DNA of 64,000 nt, from NCBI GenBank assembly GCA_031308135.1, contig JAHLJT010009436.1, positions 136,530,950 through 136,594,949 of the forward strand, read 5' to 3'. The DNA comes from Acheta domesticus. Its lineage: Eukaryota > Arthropoda > Insecta > Orthoptera > Gryllidae. The position numbers and the translations under genes were made by a program. The stretch's first letter is position 1; each line of letters opens with the position of its first letter. Positions 32,766 through 44,300 of this stretch are shown piece after piece. The notes under the pieces are model-generated. The model was not told where the DNA came from. It ran no database searches and was given only the letters and a program-made list of their open reading frames with translations.

Positions 32766-35229
32766 TTTTAATTTCTTACGAGTCGTGGGTGCCTACCGAA
32801 ACCGTAGACTATCAAGGTGGACTTACATCTATATCTATATCTACTTTTCTTTTCATTTCTGCGCGCATTGGAAATTAGTAAGAGAGATAGAGGGAGATTC
32901 TGGGTAATGCACGAGTTGAATCAGCGCATTTTAGGTTCTTCGTGTTTTTTACAAATACACGTATAAAGTTAAACAAATCTTTTGCAATGTCGTCAAAGTA
33001 TGAATATATAATCCTTCATTGAAGTCATTACAAAGCTGTGATATATAGGTAATTATTAAATGCAATATAAATGTTTAATTTAATAATAGTGGAGTTTAAG
33101 TAGCCATACAACTTAATGTTTTTATTGACGTGCATATTTTTAAAAACTTGGAACAGTGTATCCCAAGCAGTTATTAATGGTACCATATGAACAATTATGC
33201 AGAGCACAATAATTGCATATTTTGGAATTGCAGTACATTATTTTATTTATTAAGTTCCATAATGTATACTAACACAATGGGAGTTTACGTGGTGATTAAC
33301 TTGGTTATGAATAAATAAATAGATTGAGTGTATTGACAAGTAATAGTAACAATTGTTGTTGAACATATTTTCCAGGCTGCTTAAAGGAGAAAAATGGTGC
33401 GTATGGTGCATATGTATTGCGAAGAAAATGCCTGGATGACAGGAACGAGATCCAAGCGCGGTACGAGACGACTGATGGAGAGGGAGAGAGTGCAGATAAT
33501 GCAGTTCAGGGATTGCCTTCACCCAATGGATGGGGTCAGCTGAGGTAAGATGTTGCAGCTTTGGTAAATTCTCAGAGAAGATATTACTCTTAGTCTCTCA
33601 CGGGATTGTTATTAAATGAGAAAGAAAGACAAAAGCCAAATTCAAGTTGACGAACATTTCGACTTTTTCGATATTTCAGTGACTTTATAAGAAACAACAG
33701 AGATCTTTTAGACTAGTTAAAATTGCAAAGCCGTTTGTCTGACAGAACGTTTTTCTACTGCACACTTCTCAAATACGTCTCATTATTTGACTCAAAAGTA
33801 AAATATGTCTGGACAAAACAATGATCAACTGTTTTTAATGTTTATAGCGTGACGTCGAGATTTGAAGAATGAGTCAGGGCAAACTCTAGTACCAGTATTT
33901 CATCCCAGAAATATGACAGATCTTTTTCGAGAGGGCATTTAATAGTAAGAAAGAGTAGCATGTTGCCAGATATACAGCGGTGGAAGCAGGGGATCAGGGC
34001 AGATGTAGTGTTTCATGTTTCCTTAAAAAATATTAATTTCTATTGAATTTAAGTTTCATATTCATCTGTTTTTTCAAAGTTATTTATAAAGTTATTCAAA
34101 TGAGAATTGAATGATTTTCGTTACTGTAGAAAATTATTAAAAACGATACTTGAGAATATGTGTCATCAGCTTCTGGAGAGGGGTTCATTCCAATAAGGAC
34201 CCTCCTCTTTGAATGCGACACATATGCGTTCGAAAATGACATTGCGCTGCTCGCCCTGACAAACAGATTTTCTTGTTGACAAGGGGCCGGAAATGATGAA
34301 ATGGTAAACAATTTAACAGTGAATTCGGAAGTGTAAGCGAGACTACAACGAATGCCAGAATGCTCGCCGTTTCTTCTCCGGGATTTCAGTCTCTAGTTCA
34401 AAGGAAAATATTACTGAAGAAGCTAAATAAAACGTCGTAGGCAGCAAAAAGGATGTTGGAAAAAATTCCTGTTTCTCTATATACGAATTGTAGATTCAAA
34501 TTAGCACGAATGATTTTAAGGAAGATGGGAATGAACAAATTTCGAGAGGTCAGGGAACTCCAGGTTTCAATCGGTATTTAATGTAATTCTCGTGATTATT
34601 TATAAGTAGAAGCCGTTCTTTAACAAATGAAAATGTGAATATTTTTGTCGCATTGCGCGAAACCATGATGAAAAATTGAATATGTTAATTAAATTGTGAA
34701 TTAAATGATGAAATTAGGTTAACGGTTAGTCCAAAGTTCTCTAAAGTTACGACATAGCATTAACTCTCATCTCTTTTCACACGTGTGAACACTGGGTTTC
34801 ACTTAATGACGCATTTTCGTGAAAAAACAGGAACACGTCACCAGCGTATACAAACGTTTAAGATAAATTTCCTGTTTTTGAAGATTTTTATGAAAGAACG
34901 ACGATTTTAATTCTATTACCAAATTAAGCTGACAGAAATGAAATCGGACATTTTTAGATCGTTTTGTTTACAATGTGAAGCTAAACAAAATAAGTATAAT
35001 CTGACAAAAATTGTATAATATGTGATTCATAAAAACGTTTCAAAAAATAGTAAGAAATATGAATTGTGTATTTAAAAAATTGCATTCTTGGTCATGAACA
35101 GATGTCTGGTGATTCATAAATTTTGTTTTGTACTTTCATATCACTGCTTTTAATATTTTTGCCAGTAAAATTGGGAAGTTATATAATAATATATTCAGAT
35201 TCAAAATGTAGAATATGATTTTTTCTTAC
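32766..35229. other. Intronic stretch, nothing firmly recognised
   Basis: Minus-strand open frames at 33250-33522 and 34096-34311 were considered as missing receptor ectodomain exons, but neither shows recognisable sequence. No repeat termini were recognised. Confidence 0.45.
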
Positions 35230-35370
35230 ATTTGTTGTTGGAATCACGTTCAGTTTCGTGTCTGCAATCAGCTTTTCTCTGGCCCTCGAAAATCGCTCTG
35301 GAACTATTAAATTTCCTCCACTTGTCTTCGCTATCATGCACAAGATGAGTGCAGGAATAAGGACAAACAT
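35230..35370 (-). CDS. Putative first coding exon with signal peptide (receptor gene)
   Basis: An ATG in good context (TCACAATG) at 35370 opens 47 codons: MFVLIPALILCMIAKTSGG is a typical signal peptide, followed by NLIVPERFSRAREKL and more. The exon ends in phase 0 at a consensus donor (GTAAGA from 35229), the phase that the exon at 25684-26056 needs. The frame is also open upstream to an ATG at 35448. Assigning it to the receptor gene rests on strand, phase, signal peptide and the CpG island upstream. It could belong to another gene, and ectodomain exons may lie in between. Confidence 0.5.
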
Positions 35371-35989
35371 TGTGACAGATGTTACGGGATACGTTTCCTC
35401 AGATGTCTCAGAATCTTCCAAGGAATATCGGTTGAGATGATACATCAAAAGATTTTGTTGGCTGTCTTCAATAAAATCTTTTTCTCATTACTTCCATTAT
35501 GTATTCACAACGCCTATTCAGTTACGATGACGTTTCTTGGAGTGTACGTAACGTTTCCTCTTCTACTGTTGATGGAACTTTTCAGAAACTTTCATTGTGT
35601 TCACGTAATTCTCTTAAATTCATACACACAATTGATTATTTTCATAATATATATATTCCATTAGTAGCACTGTACGGAAATTCTATAAGAGTATTTGTTT
35701 TTCTGTACTATAACAGTACTCAGATTTCGGAGTAACCGTTTTTAAAAATCACCGCCTGAACTACAACCCGCACACATCATAATAACAGAACTTTGAATCA
35801 ACACTTTCATCAACATAAAAGTTGTGTACATCATTGTCGAAAACCCCTTTCCGATTGGTACGTAGATCACGAACCGTGCCGCAGTTTCTACGCCGCAACT
35901 TTCCTCCCGAACCGACAGTCTCACCACACATCGAAAGCAACTCCACAAATCGATGGCGACAAAAGTGACGGAGTGAAAACACCGATTAA

Positions 35990-36680
35990 CGCACACGTAC
36001 GGGTTCGTTTCCAGCCGCTAACAACAACCACCCGCCCCGCCACGTCCTTTTCTCGGCAGCCGCGAGCACCGACCACACGCGGGACGTCTCTCCCATCGCA
36101 CCGCTCGCCGCCGACTCGCGCACTGGACGGCGCCGCCCGCGGCCGCAGCATCTCCACCGGGAGGTGAACCGGGCGCCTGCCCGCTGCGGGCGAGCCCCCC
36201 GACGGGAGCCAGTGCGGGCGCGCGCTCCTCCTCCTCCGCCCCCCCCCGCGATGCCCTTGGAATCCCCGGAGGCGAGCACGCCGCGCGTCGAGGCCGCGAT
36301 GCCGCTCCCTGGCGACAAACAGCCGCGCTAACGCGCGCGACACATACAGATCGCCCGCGCGGGCGGACGGGCGCGCGTCACGTGTGGGAGGCGAAGACGG
36401 CTTGCGTCACGCCGCCCGGCAAAATACCCTAAGCGATCGGTCAACCCGCCACGCTCCGAAGAGGTGCGCTGCGCGGAGCTCGGGCTGGCCGCTACACGTG
36501 GCACCGCCGCGCCGCGCCCGCCGCGACCTCTCCGGACAGGTCTCGCGCCCGGAAGAGCGGCTCTCTCATTGGCTGGGTCACGATTGCGCCAGGTTTCACC
36601 GTTTTTGTTCCGGTGCGATCGGCGACCTCGAGTGCCGCCTCCGGCTCACTGAGGCCGAGTCATTGATGCGGTGTACAAGG
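35990..36680 (-). promoter_or_regulatory. CpG island, probable promoter of the receptor gene
   Basis: About 700 bp of very GC- and CpG-rich DNA stands alone in AT-rich surroundings. On the minus strand it has a CCAAT box (CAGCCAATGAGAG at about 36563-36575), and it has a CACGTG E-box near 36379. The long open frames on both strands follow from composition. It lies about 600 bp upstream of the signal-peptide exon, and no TATA box was noticed. Confidence 0.5.
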
Positions 36681-38584
36681 GACGCAGCGTTATCAATATG
36701 AACGTTTTAATATTCTAGTGTTCGTAAGCGCCTGCCTAATGACCTGTTGTTAACATTCTCCGAAAGAGATTAATAAGCCGTGCGTGGACACATGATTTCC
36801 ATCTCGCTCGTATCAAAGGTCGTTTGCCAGAGTGTTCAGCCATAGAAACCCACCCCGTTCGCCCCTCTTGCGCCCTTGTGCTAACACTTTGCATATCGCG
36901 CAGATACCTGCAACAGGACTTTAGAAGAACCACTTGCCCTGCAATCTTATCGTCCAGCTGATTCGGGTTAATATTGTGACCTGATAACGCGTAGTGTTTG
37001 CTTAGTATGCTTATTCACATGAGTGAGTACAAGAATCATTAAATTTGTGACGGGGCATTGCAATGATTCAAAGCTAATGGTTTAGCTTCGCTTTTAGTAA
37101 TCCAGAGTCCCGCGAAGTTACGAAAAATGCATCCTTTAAAATTATGTAATTTCTAAAAAATAATTTCTTTGTCCCTTTTGAGTAAGTTCTTTTAGATAAA
37201 ATAATTTTTGTACAGATTATAACATTTTAGCTTGCACATAAATTATATATGACGGCTCAAAGACACCGTGAAAGGAAAATATGATTGATGAAATTTTACT
37301 GGGTAATGAAATGTGAGGTGTTCACACAATAACGCAGGAAGACAAACGGCCAGAGTGACAGTGTAAAAATACAGATGTAAAAAGACAAGAAAAATACTTG
37401 TACATGATAGAAAAAAGAAGCGGGGTCAAGATGCAGAGAATGGAACCAGAAACAAATATTTCTAAGAAAGATATTGAGAAAGATGAGAAGAATGGCTTTC
37501 AAAGAATTTCAAAGGCACTGACAAATAGAGATTAAATTTTAATTTTCACCTACTATTTCTGCAGGTTCTGATAAAGTTCTTATGCTAAACTGATCTACAT
37601 TACGACCACTAGGATGTTCTATGTTCTAATGCATCTAATGGGCTACCGTCCTCTAAACGTAGTACATTTTACATATTTAGCAGAGCATCAATGAATCCAA
37701 TTTAATCCGGAAGTAAATATTTCTCCCATAATAATTCATCACAATATACTGTTCACATAATTTTGCAGATGCACGCAATTTTTACTTTCCCGTATGGGTA
37801 CTATGAACGGAATAACAAACGTAGTACGGAGCGAGTTATGTATTGCTGCGGCGAAAAGTGACTTGTCGACAAAAATATGGTTTTCTAACACCTTGATTCT
37901 GTAAAATAGGATTTTTCTTGCACCTAAATGTAGTAAATTATTTTCTCTATAATATAGCGTAGTCCAGGGCTCTCAAACGGAGTACGTAGATACTCGGAGA
38001 TCGCTTGCGCTCTGCTAGGGCGACCACGGGAAATCCGCGCTCCGATTTTTCAGGGATGCACAGTACGTGGTCATAGCGATACGCAAGAAGACGTATAACA
38101 AGTTTCAGTCCGAATGGGCTCTTATTTTCTTGTGCAGTGATTGTGGACGTGATGCACTTTGTTTAAAATGCAGAAAGTATTTTATAACAAAAAAGAATAG
38201 TGTTAAAAATTTACGAAATCTTCCATGGAGACTACAAAAATTTTCGTTAAGATGCAATCGCATGATCTTACAGTCTTTGTAATTTTTTTAGGAAATTTTT
38301 GATAAATGCAATTTTGTATTAGGTAAATATTTTAAAATTAGTGTATTTTAATATTACAGAATATATCCGACTTTATATACTTATTACATATTGTCACTGT
38401 TTTCATTACATATATATGAACGTGTTTTGACGTTTCATACTTCATATTTTTCCGGTCTCTATTCATCATTTCTCTATAAATTTTGAAGTGCTTTTATTGC
38501 GTGCATTTTCACACGAAAGATACGCACATCGTGTTTCTTTAAATGTTTATTTTCAATAATAGTGTCAGTGTTTTTCTGAAATTA
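36681..38584. other. Intergenic AT-rich stretch with one repeat fragment
   Basis: A short 5' fragment of the 1.55-kb repeat family (ACTTTCCCGTATGGGTAC...) lies at about 37784-37860. Otherwise I see no gene or element. Confidence 0.45.
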
Positions 38585-38586
38585 TA

Positions 38587-38627
<41 letters not shown>
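38585..38627. repeat. (TA)n microsatellite at transposon left end
   Basis: TA dinucleotides flank the left terminus of the DNA transposon. A matching run flanks its right end at 47223-47253, so the element inserted into a TA array or duplicated a TA-type target. Confidence 0.95.
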
Positions 38628-38628
<1 letters not shown>

Positions 38629-38932
38629 CGCGACCTTAAAGTAAAAAGGTTCTACCTAACATTTTTTCCAAAAATGACTTTATGTTATATTTGTAATGGT
38701 AGCGATGAGATTTACATAACATCTAAGTTATATTGATCTACGAAGCTTAGTTTCTGAGATATAGATAAGGTAAAATGGTTCTATCTGCAAAACGTATGTT
38801 CAAGTTCGGGAAAAAAGGTTCTATCTGCTTCACCGCGCAAACCAATCTGTTTACATGTATGTGCACATTATCTGTTGGCTGCGCAAAGTGTCCAGGTATT
38901 GTAAGATCTTTTGAGAAGCAGATTTAGTTGCA

Positions 38933-39812
38933 ATGTTGTGTGAAAGTGGAATTGAAGATGCTGTTTTTGAGCATTCTTGTTCTGAATACGATCCTAATGC
39001 GGCAAGCAGTACTGAAGAAGACGAGACACCGACGCAAAACAGTGCTGTAAGCAAAACAGTTCTGCAAGAAGGTAAATATATTTTTATAAATATTGAACTA
39101 TTTATTCTTTATCGGGTTTAATGAATTAATTAATTTAATTATTTAATTAATTAATTAATCCAGAATTTATAATAGTTTGGCAAAATTGGGCATTTGGATA
39201 TTCCTTACGACGCCTGAGAGAATGTCTTGCTAAATCAACGAATTTATAGGTTGTGCGACACAAACTATTTGTACTCCACTTCACATGTTGATATAATATT
39301 ATAAAATTAGTTACTGTAAATCCTGTTTACAACCCGGATTATTGCGATTTTACTTCTTTTCGGTTAATACGTAAATGTATTGTTAACCCTTCGTTAGGAG
39401 CGCATGTATCTAGTAGACCCAATCCGTTTTAAGAACTCAATATCTCGCTGTGTTGTGGCTGTAAGTTTTCGCAATCTGGAGGCATCGTGTAATAAGAAGA
39501 ATTGGAAAAAAGAGCAAGGGTCGAAGAAACATCAGCTGGCTTAGAACATTTAAATTACAGAGGCAAGGTCATCAAGCTTAACAATTTAACAAAACTACAA
39601 ATTGTGGAAATTTTTGTCGTCACAACTGCACTCTAAATGTCACTCCAGAAGAGGAAGAGAGATTATTTATTTAGTTTTACAAAATGGAAACTCATTCTGA
39701 AAAGTTCATCTACATACTGAGGACATCAGATCCTTTCCAGAAAAAAAGAAATCCAACAGAAAATATTCTAAACCTTCGAAAGAAGAATACATTCGTTTAC
39801 AAGTTTTATGTT
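38933..39812 (+). pseudogene. DNA transposon transposase, N-terminal half (before the LINE)
   Basis: ATG at 38933 opens an acidic segment (SEYDPNAASSTEEDE) that ends at a possible splice donor (GGTAAAT near 39070). After an AT-rich gap, pieces with NWKKEQG, GLEHLNYRGKVI and the cysteine set NCGNFCRHNC are read in different frames near 39500-39640. They match the N-terminal Trp/Lys-rich and Cys-rich region of the arthropod family. An in-frame stop lies near 39671. The LINE begins at 39813. Confidence 0.55.
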
Positions 39813-40005
39813 CAGTTCCATTGTGGCAGCCGACCGAGACACATCGTGCTCCGATCGCGTCCAGTGAAACGCTGTTTTTATCATATTGTCTTTCAGTCAG
39901 TGAATTAAGTGGTATTTACTTAGTGGCAATATTCTTGTTCCACGAGTTGTGTGTGCCTGAAATCAAGTGTATGGTCAGCCCGTGCAGCGGCTACCCTGCG
40001 CAAGG

Positions 40006-41070
40006 ATGGAGCCCTCGGACATCGGGGCTCCCTTAACCTCAACCCCGCAACCTCAGGTATCTACTCAACCAAATATGAAAACCTACGCAAATGTTATGTC
40101 AACTGAAGTGTTTCCCACCAAGGACCAGGCCATAATCATTGACTCACAAGAAGGCCTCACCATTAAAGATTACGTAAACAGTTTATCCGATATTATTGAC
40201 CCAAGTGAAATAAGGTTCATATCCAGAATAGCAAACAACAGAGTGTGCATCTTTCTAAGCTCCCAAACTATAGCTGATAACCTCACGAACAACCACAAAA
40301 TCATAAAAATCAAAAACCATGAATTGAAATTGAGACCACTCTTAACAAAGGCCAAAAGAATAATTATTTCAAACGTCTGTCCCATCATCCCACACTCAGT
40401 AATAGAGAATGTATTCACCACCAACAATATCAAACTGGCATCCAAAATTTCATTTGTTAAAGCTGGTATTCCTGGACAGGGGTTCTCTCACATTATGAGT
40501 TTCCGCAGACAAGTATATGTTTCCCCTGAAGATATAGATCGACTAACTGAATCCACTACTGTGTATTATGATGGCGCAACATACAGGATATTTTTCACAA
40601 CAGATGAAATGTCATGCTTTAATTGTCACCAAACAGGACACTTAGCTGGACAATGCCCTACACCTAATACTTCTAATCAACAAAAACAAACTACCAATTC
40701 AATAAGTACTCCCATGGAATCTGAACACATTAGGGAAAAATCTTGTGACTTGCCAGATCCAACAACCAATGGAACAAACACTGAAGTAGCAGATATACAA
40801 AGTAACCATGATCTCACTACAAGAATGCCCACAACTGATTTTTCACCACTTCCTAAATCTCTACTCTCTACTAGTGAAGCTAAAAACAATGAAGAAATTC
40901 CAACTAATGACAACATAGTCTCCCTTAATACCAATAAAAGATGCCTCCAGACTGACTCCTCCTCACCCCCCATGTCAGTAAGCAACACAACCGAAACAAA
41001 TAATATGGAAAAACTCTCAAAACAGCCAAAAAAGAAAAAAAGAAGAAAGAGAAAAATATGGAAGAGCTGA
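40006..41070 (+). CDS. LINE ORF1 (nucleic-acid-binding, one CCHC knuckle)
   Basis: The first in-frame ATG (AAGGATGGAG) is at 40006. The protein has a mixed N-terminal region, a fold resembling the RNA-binding segment of I/Jockey ORF1 proteins, one canonical knuckle CFNCHQTGHLAGQC (about residues 203-216), a Ser/Thr/Asn-rich stretch and a Lys/Arg-rich end (KKKKRRKRK). The frame stops at 41068-41070, whereas ORF1-like sequence continues in the -1 frame (41034-41372). ORF1 protein coats the LINE RNA. Confidence 0.85.
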   Translation: MEPSDIGAPLTSTPQPQVSTQPNMKTYANVMSTEVFPTKDQAIIIDSQEGLTIKDYVNSLSDIIDPSEIRFISRIANNRVCIFLSSQTIADNLTNNHKIIKIKNHELKLRPLLTKAKRIIISNVCPIIPHSVIENVFTTNNIKLASKISFVKAGIPGQGFSHIMSFRRQVYVSPEDIDRLTESTTVYYDGATYRIFFTTDEMSCFNCHQTGHLAGQCPTPNTSNQQKQTTNSISTPMESEHIREKSCDLPDPTTNGTNTEVADIQSNHDLTTRMPTTDFSPLPKSLLSTSEAKNNEEIPTNDNIVSLNTNKRCLQTDSSSPPMSVSNTTETNNMEKLSKQPKKKKRRKRKIWKS

Positions 41071-41372
41071 TAACCCCTATCAAACACATCATTGAAGACT
41101 CTCAAAATAACTTCCCCCTTACTTACATACAATTTAAATCCTTTCTAGAGAACTCTTTCAGTGCTAATGATCCTATACTTGTAGCCAGTAACTACTCACA
41201 AGACATATCATCCATCACCAAAATGATGCATAGTTTATATCCGCATCTCACCAACAAAACCATAAAAGGCAGATTCACCAGGATTATCAGGAAAATCAAC
41301 TCAGTACTTCATACTGCAGATGAATCAAGTACTGAAACAGACTCCAGTATAGAAATCAACACCAGTCAATGA
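41034..41372 (+). CDS. ORF1 extension in the -1 frame, ending at ATGA
   Basis: About 110 codons, entered from ORF1 by a -1 shift in the A-rich run. They include MEELITPIKHIIEDSQNN and FKSFLENSFS and end with TGA at 41370-41372. That TGA overlaps the ATG of ORF2 (ATGA at 41369-41372). The exact fit to ORF2 suggests that this is the genuine C-terminus of ORF1. The split is either an indel in the homopolymer or a frameshift signal. Confidence 0.65.
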   Translation, partial: EKKKKEKNMEELITPIKHIIEDSQNNFPLTYIQFKSFLENSFSANDPILVASNYSQDISSITKMMHSLYPHLTNKTIKGRFTRIIRKINSVLHTADESSTETDSSIEINTSQ

Positions 41373-44300
41373 AAATTCTTCAATGGAATGTAAATGGATT
41401 TTACCCCAGACTAGAAAGTATACAGTACCTATGTAACTTAACACACCCTGATATCCTGTGTATCCAAGAGACCAACTTCAAAGACTCCAAGCATGGTAAT
41501 ATCAAAGGGTATAATTGCTCCTTCAAAAACAGATGTAACACCAATCATGCCAGTGGTGGTGTAGCTATATACATTAAAGACCATATTCCATATCAAGAAG
41601 TGATTATTCAATCAAACATTGAAGTTAGTGCTATAAGGATCCTGTCACCTGTTCAAATTAATATATGTAATATCTACTTACCAAATAGCTACAAGTTTGC
41701 TGAACAAGAAGTAACTGATATTATTAACAAGATGCAAAAACCATTTCTCATTATGGGAGATTTCAACAGCCACAATCGAATTTGGGGCTCTAATAAAACT
41801 GACAGTAGAGGAATTATGCTTGAGGAAATTTTTGATAAACTAGATACAATTGTTCTTAATACTGGAGAACCTACTCACATCAATACCAGTAACAACAGTT
41901 ACAGTGCCATCGATATCTCCATCTCCTCCACCCAATATTCCTATAAATGTTCATGGAACATCTTAGATTACCCATATGATAGTGACCATTTCCCCATTTT
42001 TATAAACATAAACAACACTCCCAATACTCATAACCAAGATCAAGCAATCCCAAGACGGAATTACAACAAATCAAACTGGAACCTTTATAATAATTTGATA
42101 AAAAAGTACCTACCTAAAATTAACGACCTTCTAGAAACAGAAAATATCGATACTATTATCAATTCATTTAACGATGTCATAACTAAAGCTGCAAACGGAT
42201 CAACTGAAACAATCAATTTAGCAAAGAAACCCAAACTAGTGAATTGGTGGAATGAGAAATGTAAATTGGCACTTAAAAATTCCAAACATGCCTTCAACAA
42301 ATATAAAAAACATAATACAGAAGAAAATAAAATACAATACAAAAAGATGAGAGCTATTACAAGAAGAACCATAAAAGAAAGTAAAGCAAACACCTGGCGC
42401 AATTATGTCTCAAGTCTATCAATACACAATAATATAAATGAGTCATGGGCAAAAATAAAAGCTATCGAAGGAACAAAGAAAGGTAAACAAATACATTTTT
42501 TACTGTCAAATAACCAAATCATTACACACCATAATGAAATAGCAAATTCAATTGCATGTAGCTTTGCCAAAAACTCTAGTTCAAAAAACTATACAGAAGC
42601 CTTCTTACAGCACAAAAAAGAGCAAGAAAACCTTACAGAACCTACAAATAATCAAGACTTGGCTACTTATTACCATATTAATGACCCTATTGGAATTCAA
42701 GAACTTAATTCTGCTATCAACAGGACTAGGAACTCTTCACCTGGACCAGACAATATTCCATATATTCTTTTAAAAAATCTACCCCTGGAAGGAAAAGAAA
42801 TTCTACTAAGAATATATAACACAATATGGAATAAAAATGTATTTCCTGAATTATGGAGATCAGCTATTGTTATACCTATACCAAAGCCTGGGAAAGACCC
42901 CACTAAAACGGAAAATTACAGACCCATTTCCTTAACATGCAATATGTGCAAAATCCTGGAAAAAATAATTAACAAAAGACTCAGATGGTTTCTAGACTTT
43001 AAAAACATCATATCCAACAATCAATTTGGTTTCAGAGCTGGACACTCAACTACCTCTCACCTAGTAAGTATTGATAATTACATCCAAGAAGCCCTTGCTA
43101 ACAAACAACATGTTTTAGCAGTGAGTCTAGACATCGAAAAAGCTTATGACATGGTGTGGACCCACATAATCATGACAAAAATAAAGGAATATGGACTTAA
43201 AGGCAACATATTTCAATTCATCAAGAATTTTACCAAAGAAAGAACCTTTAATGTGAGAGTTAATGGTAGCCTATCATCAGTACAACACTTGGAGAATGGA
43301 CTACCACAAGGTGCTGTACTTAGTGTTACTCTATTCCTGTTGGCCATCAATGATGCAGGCTCTGAAATCAATCATCCGGTAATCACAAGGAAATATGCTG
43401 ATGACATTACCATTCTCTGCAGAGGATCATCTATTACAACCAGTCAAGAAATTATACAATCTGCCCTAAACAATCTACTTGAATGGTCTCTCAAATCAGG
43501 CTTTAAATTTTCAGCTTCCAAAACCCAATGTATAGTGTTCTCCAGACAAAATATGGAGAGTCAGCCTACATTAAAAATGGGCCTACATAACCTAAAATTT
43601 TATCAAAACATTAAAATATTAGGCGTGCATTTTGACTCAAAAATGAACTGGAAAAGGCATATACAAATCTTATCTGAGGACTGTAAAAAAAGACTCAACA
43701 TACTCAAGTGCATATCCCATAATAACTGGGGAGCAGATAAACATCTCCAGCTGATGACCTACAAAGCAATAATTCGATCCAAAATCGACTATGGATCCAT
43801 ATTATATGATTCAGCTAGCAAAAAAGACCTACAAAAACTTGATGTTATACACAACAAAGCTCTACGAATAAGCACTGGTTGCTTTCAAACCAGCCCCATT
43901 GGTAGCATCCTAATAGAAGCCAAAGAACCAACCCTAGCTCACCGTAGACAAATGCTAACTCTCAAATATGCCATCAAATCAGCAGAATCAAATAACCCTA
44001 TAATCTACCACGATATATACCCAAAACTTCAAAATTACTACAAAGAACAAAAATGCTTTTCACCAGTATATACCAAAGTCAAAACCCTTCTGAGACAGTT
44101 AAACCTTCAGGTACATATACTAATGGAAAAAAGAAACAATAGTATACCACCGTGGACAATTCCTGAAATAGTAACAGATATAACACTAGACACTATTCAA
44201 ATAAACAAAATGACTAAAAACGATAGGAAAATTAAACTTAATGAAACAGAAAATAAATACCTAGACTCCTATAAAATCTATACTAAAGTTACCAATAAGA

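Noticed and set aside
34096..34311. Possible ectodomain exon of the receptor
   Set aside because: An acceptor-like site is present, but the readings soon hit stops and show no conserved Cys pattern.
35793..36701. Open frames rich in Arg/Pro/Gly on both strands of the CpG island
   Set aside because: Composition artefacts without domains; better explained as a promoter region.
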